Positions 1 to 5,233 of a stretch of 5,595 nt of DNA are shown piece after piece. Each line of letters begins with the position of its first letter. Position 1 is the stretch's first letter. Origin of the DNA: Chloroflexota bacterium (lineage in GTDB: Bacteria; Chloroflexota; Dehalococcoidia; UBA3495); the NCBI GenBank assembly GCA_022571575.1, contig JACZXN010000144.1, forward strand, positions 1 through 5,595, read 5' to 3'. Below the pieces are notes generated by a model. That model saw nothing but the letters and a program-made list of their open reading frames with translations. It ran no database searches and was not told the origin of the DNA. The translations under genes and the position numbers were made by a program.

Positions 1-1020
1 GAGGCCGACCTGGGCCGGGAATGGCGGGCGGAACCTGGGCATGGCCCGCTTGCCCTCGATGGCTTCCATGAGCGCCGTTTCTTCACCGGCCACGTAGGAG
101 TCGCCGGTCAGAGCGACCTCCACGTCGTAGCTGAAATCCGAGCCCATGATGTTCTCGCCCAAAAAGCCCAACTCCTGGGCCTGGCGAACGGCGGCGCGGC
201 AACGCTCGATGGGGCCGTCGTGGCCGTGGCGGATGAAGATGTAGCCCTTGCTGGCCCCGGTGGCGTACCCGGCGATGATCACCCCTTCCAGCAGGGTGTG
301 GGGGTCGCTCTCCAGGATGTTCTTGTCGTTGAAGGCCCCCGGGTCGCCCTCTTCGCAATTGCAGAGGACGTACTTCTCGGGTGACGGATTCCCGGCCAAA
401 AAGCTCCACTTGGTGGCGGTGGGGAAGGCCGCGCCGCCCCGGCCCCTGAGCCCGGAGACCTTCACCTCTTCCAGGGTCTCTTCACGGGTCAGGCCGGTGA
501 GGGACTTATGCAGGGCCTGATAACCGCCGTTGGCCACATATTGGTAGATGTCCAGCGGGTCGATGTTGCCGGCGTTCCTGAGGGCGATGCGGTTCTCCCA
601 GACCCGCATGGGGTGCTGATTCAGGTCTGGGATGCCTTCGGGCGGCGGGGCATCGCTCTCTTCTTGAATCAGATATCCCAAGGCCTTGGAGGCCACTGGC
701 GTGCCTCCCGATACGTGGGAGGAGACGATCTCGGCCACGTCTTCCGGGTCCACATTGCCGTAGAACACGCGGTGCCCACCCGGAAGCAGCACATCCAAGA
801 GGGGCTCGGCGAAACAGAGACCCAGACAGCCCACCCGGCTCACCTGGGCGGAGACTCCCTGACTCTTCAGGGCCGACTCCACGGCGGCCACCACCGCGTC
901 AGCTCCGGCAGCCTGGCCGCAGAGGGCGGTCCCGATACGGATCCAGGGACGCTCGCCGGCGGTGAGTTCCCGCCAGCGCCGCCCGGCTTCCTCCCCAATT
1001 TCCAGGAAACTAGGCGCCAT
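1..1020 (-). CDS. NuoF-like NADH-binding/FMN flavoprotein subunit (3' end beyond window)
   Basis: The first 340 residues read continuously to the left edge. Residues 21-115 form a thioredoxin-like [2Fe-2S] domain (C34-G, then GCLGLC with C65 and C69). The NuoF core follows: GLRGRGGAAFP at 190-200 with TKW at 203-205 (FMN/NADH fold), NCEEGDPGAF at 221-230 (nucleotide site), and YVAGEETAL at 309-317. The SLBB and C-terminal [4Fe-4S] domains expected of the family lie outside the window. In this family NADH is oxidised at FMN and electrons pass to Fe-S clusters, or the reverse. Besides complex I, such subunits serve NAD-linked formate dehydrogenases and bifurcating hydrogenases. A fused N-terminal thioredoxin-like domain and a separate NuoE point to one of those soluble enzymes rather than plain complex I (inference). 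The ATG lies inside the end of the NuoE gene (11-base overlap), suggesting translational coupling. Two canonical cysteines look replaced: one in the N-terminal domain, and A311 where many NuoF proteins have Cys. Confidence 0.93.
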   Translation of the reverse strand, partial: MAPSFLEIGEEAGRRWRELTAGERPWIRIGTALCGQAAGADAVVAAVESALKSQGVSAQVSRVGCLGLCFAEPLLDVLLPGGHRVFYGNVDPEDVAEIVSSHVSGGTPVASKALGYLIQEESDAPPPEGIPDLNQHPMRVWENRIALRNAGNIDPLDIYQYVANGGYQALHKSLTGLTREETLEEVKVSGLRGRGGAAFPTATKWSFLAGNPSPEKYVLCNCEEGDPGAFNDKNILESDPHTLLEGVIIAGYATGASKGYIFIRHGHDGPIERCRAAVRQAQELGFLGENIMGSDFSYDVEVALTGDSYVAGEETALMEAIEGKRAMPRFRPPFPAQVGL

Positions 1021-1489
1021 GGCCTTCCCGTTGGAGGAGATGCGCAACGTTTTTGGCTGCCGACTCGGGGGTGATCCTCCCAGCCAGGTGGTGGTCAAGG
1101 GACATCACCGGAGCCTGGGAGCAGGCCCCAAGGCAGGTGTTGAATCTCACGGTGAGGCGTTTGTCTTGGGTGTCGCCCTCAGCCTCCAGCCCCGCGGCTT
1201 CCAGGACCGATTTAAACACGCCCATGGCCCCGACCAGATGACAGGACGCGCCCCAGCAGACCTCAACCACATGCTCGGCGGGGGGTTCAAACCGGAAATT
1301 GGGATAGAAGGAGGCCACGGCCCAAACGTCGTTGATGGTGGTCTTGGAGAATCCAGCCACGAAATCCACCGCCTCTTTGGGTATGTAACCCAACTCATCT
1401 TCGACGGCCAGCAAGGACGACAACAGGGTGACGGTCGGCTGTGTCTGACCGTGGACTGCGTCGTGGATCCGCTGTTCTAGCCCACTCAT
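1010..1489 (-). CDS. NuoE-like [2Fe-2S] thioredoxin-fold subunit
   Basis: This encodes 159 residues, the usual length for the NuoE/HydC/HoxE family. An N-terminal helical part (LLSSLLAVEDELGYIP at 22-37) leads into the thioredoxin-like fold. The four [2Fe-2S] ligands are visible as C78-x4-C83 (CWGASC) and C119-x3-C123 (CLGAC). The protein relays electrons alongside the FMN subunit, whose gene overlaps its 3' end. The ATG at 1489 is chosen because AGGAG lies 8 bases upstream and the protein then begins as family members do. An upstream in-frame TTG at 1627 would add 46 residues that run through a 12-bp tandem repeat and look unlike NuoE. Stop is TAG. The gene follows an intrinsic terminator, so this two-gene unit probably has its own promoter. 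The partner catalytic subunit (formate dehydrogenase, hydrogenase or other) is not in the window. Confidence 0.94.
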   Translation of the reverse strand: MSGLEQRIHDAVHGQTQPTVTLLSSLLAVEDELGYIPKEAVDFVAGFSKTTINDVWAVASFYPNFRFEPPAEHVVEVCWGASCHLVGAMGVFKSVLEAAGLEAEGDTQDKRLTVRFNTCLGACSQAPVMSLDHHLAGRITPESAAKNVAHLLQREGHGA

Positions 1490-1497
1490 GGTCTGGG

Positions 1498-1502
1498 CTC
1501 CT
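1498..1502 (-). promoter_or_regulatory. Ribosome binding site deciding the nuoE-like start
   Basis: AGGAG on the minus strand, 8 bases before the ATG at 1489. It favours this start over the upstream in-frame TTG at 1627. Confidence 0.75.
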
Positions 1503-1531
1503 GATCTATCGGGCTGGTGACAGGCTCGGCC

Positions 1532-1567
1532 GGGGCGAGTTTCGGAGCGAATTTTGGAGCGAATTTC
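1532..1567. repeat. Three tandem 12-bp repeats upstream of the nuoE-like gene
   Basis: On the plus strand three adjoining 12-base units read ggggcgagtttc (1532-1543), ggagcgaatttt (1544-1555) and ggagcgaatttc (1556-1567). Units 2 and 3 differ at one position, and unit 1 differs from unit 3 at two. The block lies 43-78 bases upstream of the nuoE ATG, between it and a candidate promoter. This would suit an array of regulator sites in the leader DNA, but no known box is recognised. A partial similarity (GCTCCGAAAC on the minus strand) recurs near 1664-1673. Confidence 0.75.
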
Positions 1568-1609
1568 ATCGATCAAATAGTTCGTGAAATCAGTAACAAT
1601 CCAAGCCGG

Positions 1610-1638
1610 ATGGTACCACAGGCCCAAGGCTGATTCAA
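1610..1638 (-). promoter_or_regulatory. Candidate sigma70-type promoter for nuoE-nuoF
   Basis: On the minus strand TTGAAT (1638-1633) is followed after 17 bases by TACCAT (1615-1610). Each hexamer matches the sigma70 consensus at four of six positions, with ideal spacing. It would start transcription near 1603, leaving a leader of about 115 bases that contains the triple 12-bp repeat. It lies downstream of the selenoprotein terminator, where a promoter for the next unit is expected. Matches of this quality occur by chance. Confidence 0.3.
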
Positions 1639-1704
1639 CCAGAAACCCGTCCCCGGACCGCCGGTTTCGGAGCTCCCAATACTATTCTCCGAACGATGGC
1701 CCGG

Positions 1705-1738
1705 AATAAGAAAAGGGGCGAGAAGCACTCGCCCCTTT
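1705..1738 (-). terminator. Intrinsic terminator after the UGSC selenoprotein gene
   Basis: On the minus strand an 11-bp perfect stem (AAAGGGGCGAG pairing with CTCGCCCCTTT, arms 1738-1728 and 1722-1712) encloses a 5-base loop. The T-rich run TTTTCTTATT follows. It begins about 28 bases past the TAG stop at 1767. This is a textbook rho-independent terminator that separates the selenoprotein transcript from the nuoE-nuoF unit. Confidence 0.9.
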
Positions 1739-1766
1739 GGTTGCTTTGGTTGGCCGCTGAAACAGT

Positions 1767-2336
1767 CTAGACGGTCTTGGCGACGGCGCTCCCGAGGAGG
1801 ATGCGTTCCACATCGGGCAGGAGGGTCTCGGCCCGTTCCCGGCATTGTTCGTCGGTCAGACTGGAGAGCGGATGCTCGGCGACGATGTACTCGAAGTCAG
1901 GCACGCCCATCATGCGGGTCATGGCGCTGGCGGTGTTGTTGAATACGTGGGTGATGATCGACGCGGTGGGCAGGCCCAGGCGCTCCATCTCGATTCCGTC
2001 GTGCACACTGCACGAACTGCAGGAGCCTCAATCACCGATCCCGGTGATCAGTATGTCCACCTTGTTCAGCATTTCCTGGACCACATCCGGCTTGGTGGGC
2101 AGGGAGGCCGAGTGCTTGTTGAAGTAGAGGATGTCCTTCAGGTCGTGCTTCTCGTTCAGCATCTGACCCAGTGCGTGAAGGACCTTATCCGAGTTGGCCT
2201 TGGAGTTCTCCAGCAGGCCCAGGGTCTTCCCCGAAAGGGTGTCGGGGCGCTCGTTCAGGTGGAAATCACCGGAGGATAGCGACGTGCCGGTGGGGTTTAC
2301 CAGTCTCATGTTCCTAACGGTAACGGTCTCAGCCAT
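1767..2336 (-). CDS. UGSC-family selenoprotein (in-frame UGA = selenocysteine 103)
   Basis: A single frame of 190 codons runs from ATG 2336 to TAG 1767, interrupted only by TGA at codon 103. Read through as selenocysteine (U), the context is GIGD-U-GSCSSC-SVHDG. This is the signature of the UGSC family, known from selenoproteome surveys and with Cys homologues elsewhere. U103-G-S-C106 forms a UxxC redox pair, with C109 nearby. Downstream residues (THVFNNTASAMTRMMGVPDF, then AEHPLSSLT) stay family-like, so coding continues past the UGA. GGGAGG lies four bases before the ATG. A SECIS-like hairpin follows the UGA, and an intrinsic terminator follows the gene. The likely role is a cytosolic thiol or selenol redox activity; no signal peptide or membrane segment is seen, and the substrate is unknown. 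Other genes here (DUF433, DUF5615) stop at UGA, arguing against a general code change. Plain truncation at 102 residues is the alternative and would remove the conserved motif. Confidence 0.9.
1998..2017 (-). promoter_or_regulatory. Candidate bacterial SECIS element
   Basis: In the mRNA a perfect 7-bp stem, UCGUGCA with UGCACGA, closes a GUG triloop (loop 2008-2006). A further G-C pair (2017/1998) lies beneath a single bulged U (2016). The loop begins 19 nucleotides after the UGA and its first base is G. As I know the bacterial SECIS pattern (apical loop of 3-14 nt, G among its first bases, 16-37 nt from the UGA), all points fit, and the bulged U recalls E. coli fdhF. It would bind SelB. A competing 5-bp hairpin (2022-2008) overlaps it. 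Confidence 0.7.
2028..2030 (-). other. In-frame UGA recoded as selenocysteine
   Basis: TGA is codon 103 of the UGSC gene. It precedes GGC TCC TGC, giving U-G-S-C. Both flanks are in one frame and both match the family, so the codon is read as selenocysteine rather than stop. Confidence 0.88.
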
Positions 2337-2406
2337 GATTCCTCCCAGACTTTCTATAGCTCTTGATCCAGGTGGCCCGAATAGCCGCCAAGATTACGTT
2401 CTCCCA

Positions 2407-2434
2407 ATCATACACCGGAGGCTGCCTTATGCAA
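2407..2434 (-). promoter_or_regulatory. Candidate promoter for the UGSC selenoprotein gene
   Basis: On the minus strand TTGCAT (2434-2429) and TATGAT (2412-2407, five of six -10 matches) are separated by 16 bases. This predicts a start near 2400 and a leader of about 64 bases before the ATG at 2336. It sits in the gap after the DUF5615 gene, so the selenoprotein may be transcribed on its own. The -35 match is weak. Confidence 0.4.
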
Positions 2435-2437
2435 GGC
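2424..2437. repeat. Palindrome GCCTT-ATGC-AAGGC over the candidate -35
   Basis: A 5-bp inverted repeat with a 4-base centre overlaps the proposed -35 hexamer upstream of the selenoprotein gene. It could be an operator for a dimeric repressor, or just a chance short palindrome. Confidence 0.4.
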
Positions 2438-2483
2438 GTCTAGGCTACGTCTTGTGCGCCTCCGAGGGCCTTCTATTCACTGC

Positions 2484-2825
2484 TCACTGCGCGTCACTGA
2501 TTTCGACCAAAGGCTCACCTTGTTCCAACAGTTTCAGCGCGGTTGGTAGTGCGGTTTGCAGAACCTCTCTGAGCCTGACATTCGAAGTATTACCGCAGGT
2601 GATCCACACTACCTGAGGAGGAGGGCCCAAACGTTCAAGCAGTTGCGAGAAATCACTATCTTTGCTCATAATCACCGCACCAGCTACCCGGGCCGCTTCA
2701 TAAATGTCCCCGTCTTTTGCGTGCAGCATACCCAATTCGGATAATGGATGTGCCTCTATTCCCCATTTTTCGGCTATCCAGGACGCTATTTGGGGAGACA
2801 ATTGGGCATCGACCCACAGGATCAA
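2484..2825 (-). CDS. DUF5615 PIN-like protein (putative toxin, RNase fold)
   Basis: The 113 residues match the DUF5615 pattern. The start MILWVDAQLSP carries D6. It is followed by LGMLHAKDGDIYEAAR with D38 and D40, then the core strand AVIMSKDSDF with D56 and D58, and finally GPPPQVVWITCGNTSN at 67-82. The spaced acidic residues are those a PIN-like nuclease would use to bind metal, and family members are usually found as toxins beside DUF433 proteins. The start codon is TTG, overlapping the TGA of the DUF433 gene as TTGA, so translation is probably coupled. Stop is TGA. G+C is about 50% in the 60-base lines I counted here (32/60, 31/60, 27/60), against 39/60 in neighbouring genes, consistent with later acquisition. 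Nuclease activity is inferred from the family, not shown. Confidence 0.88.
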   Translation of the reverse strand: MILWVDAQLSPQIASWIAEKWGIEAHPLSELGMLHAKDGDIYEAARVAGAVIMSKDSDFSQLLERLGPPPQVVWITCGNTSNVRLREVLQTALPTALKLLEQGEPLVEISDAQ

Positions 2826-3046
2826 GCGGCCACCACGGGGTGGTCAATCCGCTGGCTCGCGAACCGCAAGCACGCCCGGATATCCTCGGGTTCCAGGTCG
2901 GGCAACTCCGAAATCACCTCTTCGTGGGTAAGCCCGCCGGCAAGAAGATCGAGGACATCGATTACCCGGATGCGCATGCCTCGGATGCACGGCCTTCCGC
3001 CGCATTGTTCAGGGTCAACGGTGATTCGCTCCGCAAGGTTCGCCAT
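2822..3046 (-). CDS. DUF433 family protein (putative antitoxin)
   Basis: The 74 residues are typical of DUF433: ITVDPEQCGGRPCIRGMRIRV at about 8-28, then DVLDLLAGGLTHEEVISELPDLEPEDIRACL. The family has a small helix-turn-helix-like fold and is usually encoded just before a DUF5615 PIN-like partner, as here. The expected role is to neutralise the partner and perhaps repress its own promoter. The ATG at 3046 is preceded by AAAGGTG about 7 bases upstream, and an extended -10 promoter lies just beyond. The gene ends in TGA within the TTGA overlap with the DUF5615 gene, a second case where UGA ends a gene in this window. Confidence 0.88.
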   Translation of the reverse strand: MANLAERITVDPEQCGGRPCIRGMRIRVIDVLDLLAGGLTHEEVISELPDLEPEDIRACLRFASQRIDHPVVAA

Positions 3047-3067
3047 CTCAAAGCACCTTTCTAATGG

Positions 3068-3076
3068 ATTCTATCA
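3068..3076 (-). promoter_or_regulatory. Extended -10 promoter for the DUF433-DUF5615 pair
   Basis: TGATAGAAT on the minus strand fits the TGn-TATAAT extended -10 with five of six core matches. No good -35 is present, which extended -10 promoters can tolerate. Transcription would start near 3061, leaving a leader of about 15 bases with an AAAGGTG ribosome site. Confidence 0.4.
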
Positions 3077-3131
3077 CTGGCATCATCCATCTGCCCCTTT
3101 CCCCAACTTCGGCCAATAATCTGCCACCGCT

Positions 3132-3183
3132 TGAAAAGCTTTCAGAATCGGGAGATTCTCTGGAATCGCGGTCGATGCTCGAC
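3132..3183. repeat. Three small inverted repeats in a row
   Basis: TGAAA-AGC-TTTCA (3132-3144), AGAATC-GGGA-GATTCT (3144-3159) and GTCGA-TGC-TCGAC (3171-3183) lie close together in the 183-base gap between the 347-residue protein gene and the DUF433 gene. They could be regulator sites, or a weak structured 3' region for the upstream transcript. None has a T-tract. The rest of this gap holds nothing else I can name apart from the DUF433 promoter. Confidence 0.4.
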
Positions 3184-3229
3184 GCTACCCTTTGACTAAG
3201 GACTCGGCTTCGCCGGGATCGAGTTCCGG

Positions 3230-4273
3230 TTAGCCCTTGGGCGCCTCTATCTTGCGGGTCCTGATCTGGAACCGGGTGGTGTCGATGATGGCGCTGTTCC
3301 GTCCGCCGGTGCCGCCGCCCATGAGCACCAGTATGTCCTCGGGGTTCTGGGCGCAGCGGCGGATGATCTTATCGTCGCCCTCGCGCTCCGGGCCCTGGGC
3401 GATGCCCAGGCGGATCAGCTCGCTCTGGGGCCGGACCGCGTTCTCCATCATGTATTCCTGGATGCCCTTCCGGGTCCAGCCGTCGTCGTTCAGGGTGATG
3501 GCATGCTCCGGGCCGATGACCAGCACCCACTGCGACGGGAACCGGAAGGCCATGGAGGCCGACTTGAGGGTGTCGGCGATGCTGGCCAGTATGGATTCGC
3601 CGGTGTGGCCGTAGGAGTTGTTCACCGTGATGGGGTTGTAGGCCACCGCCACGGTCACGGTGCTGTCCTCTTTTTGGAACCCGCGGGCGACGTGCAGCGG
3701 CTCCCAGGGGGAGTCCTCCTCGTTCTCGGCGAAGCACAGGGTGTACTTGCTGGGGTTGCCCAGGGTGCCCCGGTCCAGGGTGCCGGGGCGGGCGTCGAAG
3801 CCGTTCATGAAACAGAGGCGGATGGCCCGGCCCAAACAGGCGTTGGCCCGGTTGCCCGGCCCCAGGAGACCGTCCTTGTAGTTGGCGCTTATCTGGTCCC
3901 GGATCGGTCCGTTCAGCACCATCAGGATGGCCGGAGAACTGGTGGAGGCCGAGGCCATGTGGACGAAGTTCTTCTCTTCTTCCAGGGCCTTCAGGGTGGT
4001 GGTCAGGACGGGGAAATACTCGGGAAGACAGCCCGCCATCACGGCGTTGGCCGCCACGTTCTCGGAGGTCATCACCCGGTTGCGCATCTCCAGGGAGATG
4101 ATCTCCTCTTCACCGGTCAGACCGGCCATCTCCAGCATCTCCCTGACCTTGTAGTCCACGGGCGGGACCACGGGCAGGCCGTCGCTCCAGCCCATCCGGT
4201 AACATTCTTCGATGGCCTCGATGGTGTCGCTGGCCTCCACGATCTTGGACCGTTCCATCTCGTTGGTCGTCAT
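3230..4273 (-). CDS. Conserved protein of unknown function (WSDGLPVVPP motif)
   Basis: This encodes 347 soluble-looking residues with no signal peptide or membrane segment. Motifs that look conserved in character are WSDGLPVVPP at 29-38, NAVMAGCLPEYFP at 76-88, NRANACLGRAIRL at 141-153, FAENEEDSPWEPLH at 181-194 and MGGGTGGRNSA at 318-328. Cysteines are C24, C82, C146, C154, C180 and C308. I do not know an assigned function. My recollection is that proteins with the DGLPVVPP start occur near UGSC-family (seleno)proteins, and a UGSC gene does lie 0.9 kb downstream, but I cannot verify the link. The ATG at 4273 is chosen because GGAGG lies 6 bases before it; a TTG at 4291 would add six residues and has no better site. 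Only 55 bases separate it from the dehydrogenase stop, so the two probably form one operon. Stop is TAA. Confidence 0.85.
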   Translation of the reverse strand: MTTNEMERSKIVEASDTIEAIEECYRMGWSDGLPVVPPVDYKVREMLEMAGLTGEEEIISLEMRNRVMTSENVAANAVMAGCLPEYFPVLTTTLKALEEEKNFVHMASASTSSPAILMVLNGPIRDQISANYKDGLLGPGNRANACLGRAIRLCFMNGFDARPGTLDRGTLGNPSKYTLCFAENEEDSPWEPLHVARGFQKEDSTVTVAVAYNPITVNNSYGHTGESILASIADTLKSASMAFRFPSQWVLVIGPEHAITLNDDGWTRKGIQEYMMENAVRPQSELIRLGIAQGPEREGDDKIIRRCAQNPEDILVLMGGGTGGRNSAIIDTTRFQIRTRKIEAPKG

Positions 4274-4279
4274 TTCATG

Positions 4280-4284
4280 CCTCC
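4280..4284 (-). promoter_or_regulatory. Ribosome binding site deciding the start of the 347-residue protein
   Basis: GGAGG lies 6 bases upstream of ATG 4273 on the minus strand. It favours this start over TTG 4291, which lies upstream of the site. Confidence 0.75.
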
Positions 4285-4328
4285 GAATCAATGTTCAGGT
4301 GAATAATGGGGGACTGGGCCGAGATGGC

Positions 4329-5222
4329 CTAGTCGTGCAGCCGGAGTTGGACCCCGGATTTTTCTTCTTGAAGTTTGGCCACGGCGTCGGAGTCCTCGGC
4401 GCCCCAGCCTCGGAACATCGCCTCGACGTGGCGTTGGTCCACCATGTTGGAAAGCTCCATGGGTATCCCGTACTCCCGGCCCAGGTCGGTGGCCAGACGG
4501 ACGTCCTTGGCCGCCAGGGCGGTGGCGAAACCGGGCTCGAAATTGCCCTTGAACAGGTACCGGGGGAACTTCTCCAGCAGGCGCTTGGAGCCGCCGGAGC
4601 TGTTGTTGATCACATCGGCCAATATCTCCAGGTCAACCCCGGCCTTGACCCCCAGGGTCAGGGCCTCGGCCAACAGGACGCCGGTGCCCATGCTCATCAG
4701 GTTGTTGCAGATCTTGCAGACCGACCCGTTGCCGATGTCTCCGCAGTAGACCACGTGGGAGCCGATGGCCTCCAGGGTCGGCTTGAAGCGGTCGAAGGTC
4801 GCTTTGTCCCCACCGACCATGACCGCCAGTGTCCCCGCCGCCGCGCCGTAGACCCCGCCGCTCACCGGCGAGTCCAAGAGAGTGACGCCCTTGGCCGCGC
4901 AGGTCTGGTGGAGGCTGCGCACCATGGTTGGAGAGTTGGTGGATAGGTCGAAGAAGACCGAGCCGCTACTTGCGCCTTCCAGGATTCCGCTTTCGCCCAG
5001 GACCACCGCCTCCACGTCCCGGGGCACGGGAAGGGAGGTGAACACCGCTTCGTTCCCCGGCACGGCCTCCTTTGGGCTGTCCGCCCAGTTTGCGCCCATC
5101 TCCAGCAGGTTGGTTGCGGCCTCGCGCCGGAGGTCGTGAACGGTTAGCTGATGGCCTGCTTTGATCAGATTGACCGCCATGGGATTCCCCATGTTGCCGG
5201 TCCCGATGAAACCTATTTTCAT
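4329..5222 (-). CDS. NAD(P)-dependent beta-hydroxyacid dehydrogenase (3-hydroxyisobutyrate dehydrogenase family)
   Basis: The 297 residues are full length for the 3-hydroxyisobutyrate/tartronate semialdehyde reductase family. The N-terminal Rossmann domain begins with GFIGTGNMGNPMA at 4-16. D30 at the end of the second strand (VHD) favours NAD over NADP. The substrate loop is DSPVSGG at 117-123. The catalytic lysine is K170, followed by NN at 173-174, in GSVCKICNN. The all-alpha C-terminal domain includes the FEPGFATALAAKD segment. The enzyme oxidises a beta-hydroxyacid to its semialdehyde, or the reverse, in the cytosol; the substrate cannot be told from sequence. AGGAG lies 8 bases before the ATG and overlaps the likely end of the CMD gene. 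Stop is TAG. It is probably co-transcribed with the CMD gene and with the 347-residue protein gene that follows. Confidence 0.93.
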   Translation of the reverse strand: MKIGFIGTGNMGNPMAVNLIKAGHQLTVHDLRREAATNLLEMGANWADSPKEAVPGNEAVFTSLPVPRDVEAVVLGESGILEGASSGSVFFDLSTNSPTMVRSLHQTCAAKGVTLLDSPVSGGVYGAAAGTLAVMVGGDKATFDRFKPTLEAIGSHVVYCGDIGNGSVCKICNNLMSMGTGVLLAEALTLGVKAGVDLEILADVINNSSGGSKRLLEKFPRYLFKGNFEPGFATALAAKDVRLATDLGREYGIPMELSNMVDQRHVEAMFRGWGAEDSDAVAKLQEEKSGVQLRLHD

Positions 5223-5233
5223 CGCGTTCTCTC

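Noticed and set aside
1490..1627. 46-residue N-terminal extension of the NuoE-like protein from TTG 1627
   Set aside because: It crosses the 12-bp tandem repeat and lacks family similarity, while ATG 1489 has a good AGGAG site.
1642..1668. GAAACC/GGTTTC imperfect hairpin upstream of the nuoE-like gene
   Set aside because: Arms of 6 bp enclose 15 bases. It is weak and not clearly tied to the promoter or terminator.
1767..2006. Separate small minus-strand gene starting at GTG 2006
   Set aside because: The GTG is Val111 of the UGSC protein in the same frame. It has no separate ribosome site, and the read-through protein explains it.
2477..2500. TCACTGC repeats at the end of the DUF5615 gene as an attachment site
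   Set aside because: There are two 7-base copies and one imperfect copy only. No matching copy was noticed at the other end of the module, so an insertion-site claim is not supported.
3205..3216. CGGC-TTC-GCCG hairpin after the 347-residue protein gene as a terminator
   Set aside because: The stem is only 4 bp and no T-tract follows on the minus strand.
3503..4306. 267-codon plus-strand open frame
   Set aside because: It lies antisense to the 347-residue protein gene, with glycine/valine/histidine-rich composition typical of a shadow frame in high-GC DNA.
4212..4946. 244-codon plus-strand open frame
   Set aside because: It lies antisense to the clearly recognisable dehydrogenase, with no recognisable motifs of its own.
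4966..5233. Continuation of the CMD frame to TAG 4966
   Set aside because: It would overlap the well-supported dehydrogenase gene by 257 bases, and the translation turns into arginine/proline/serine-rich nonsense. The alternative stop at 5234 fits the operon spacing.
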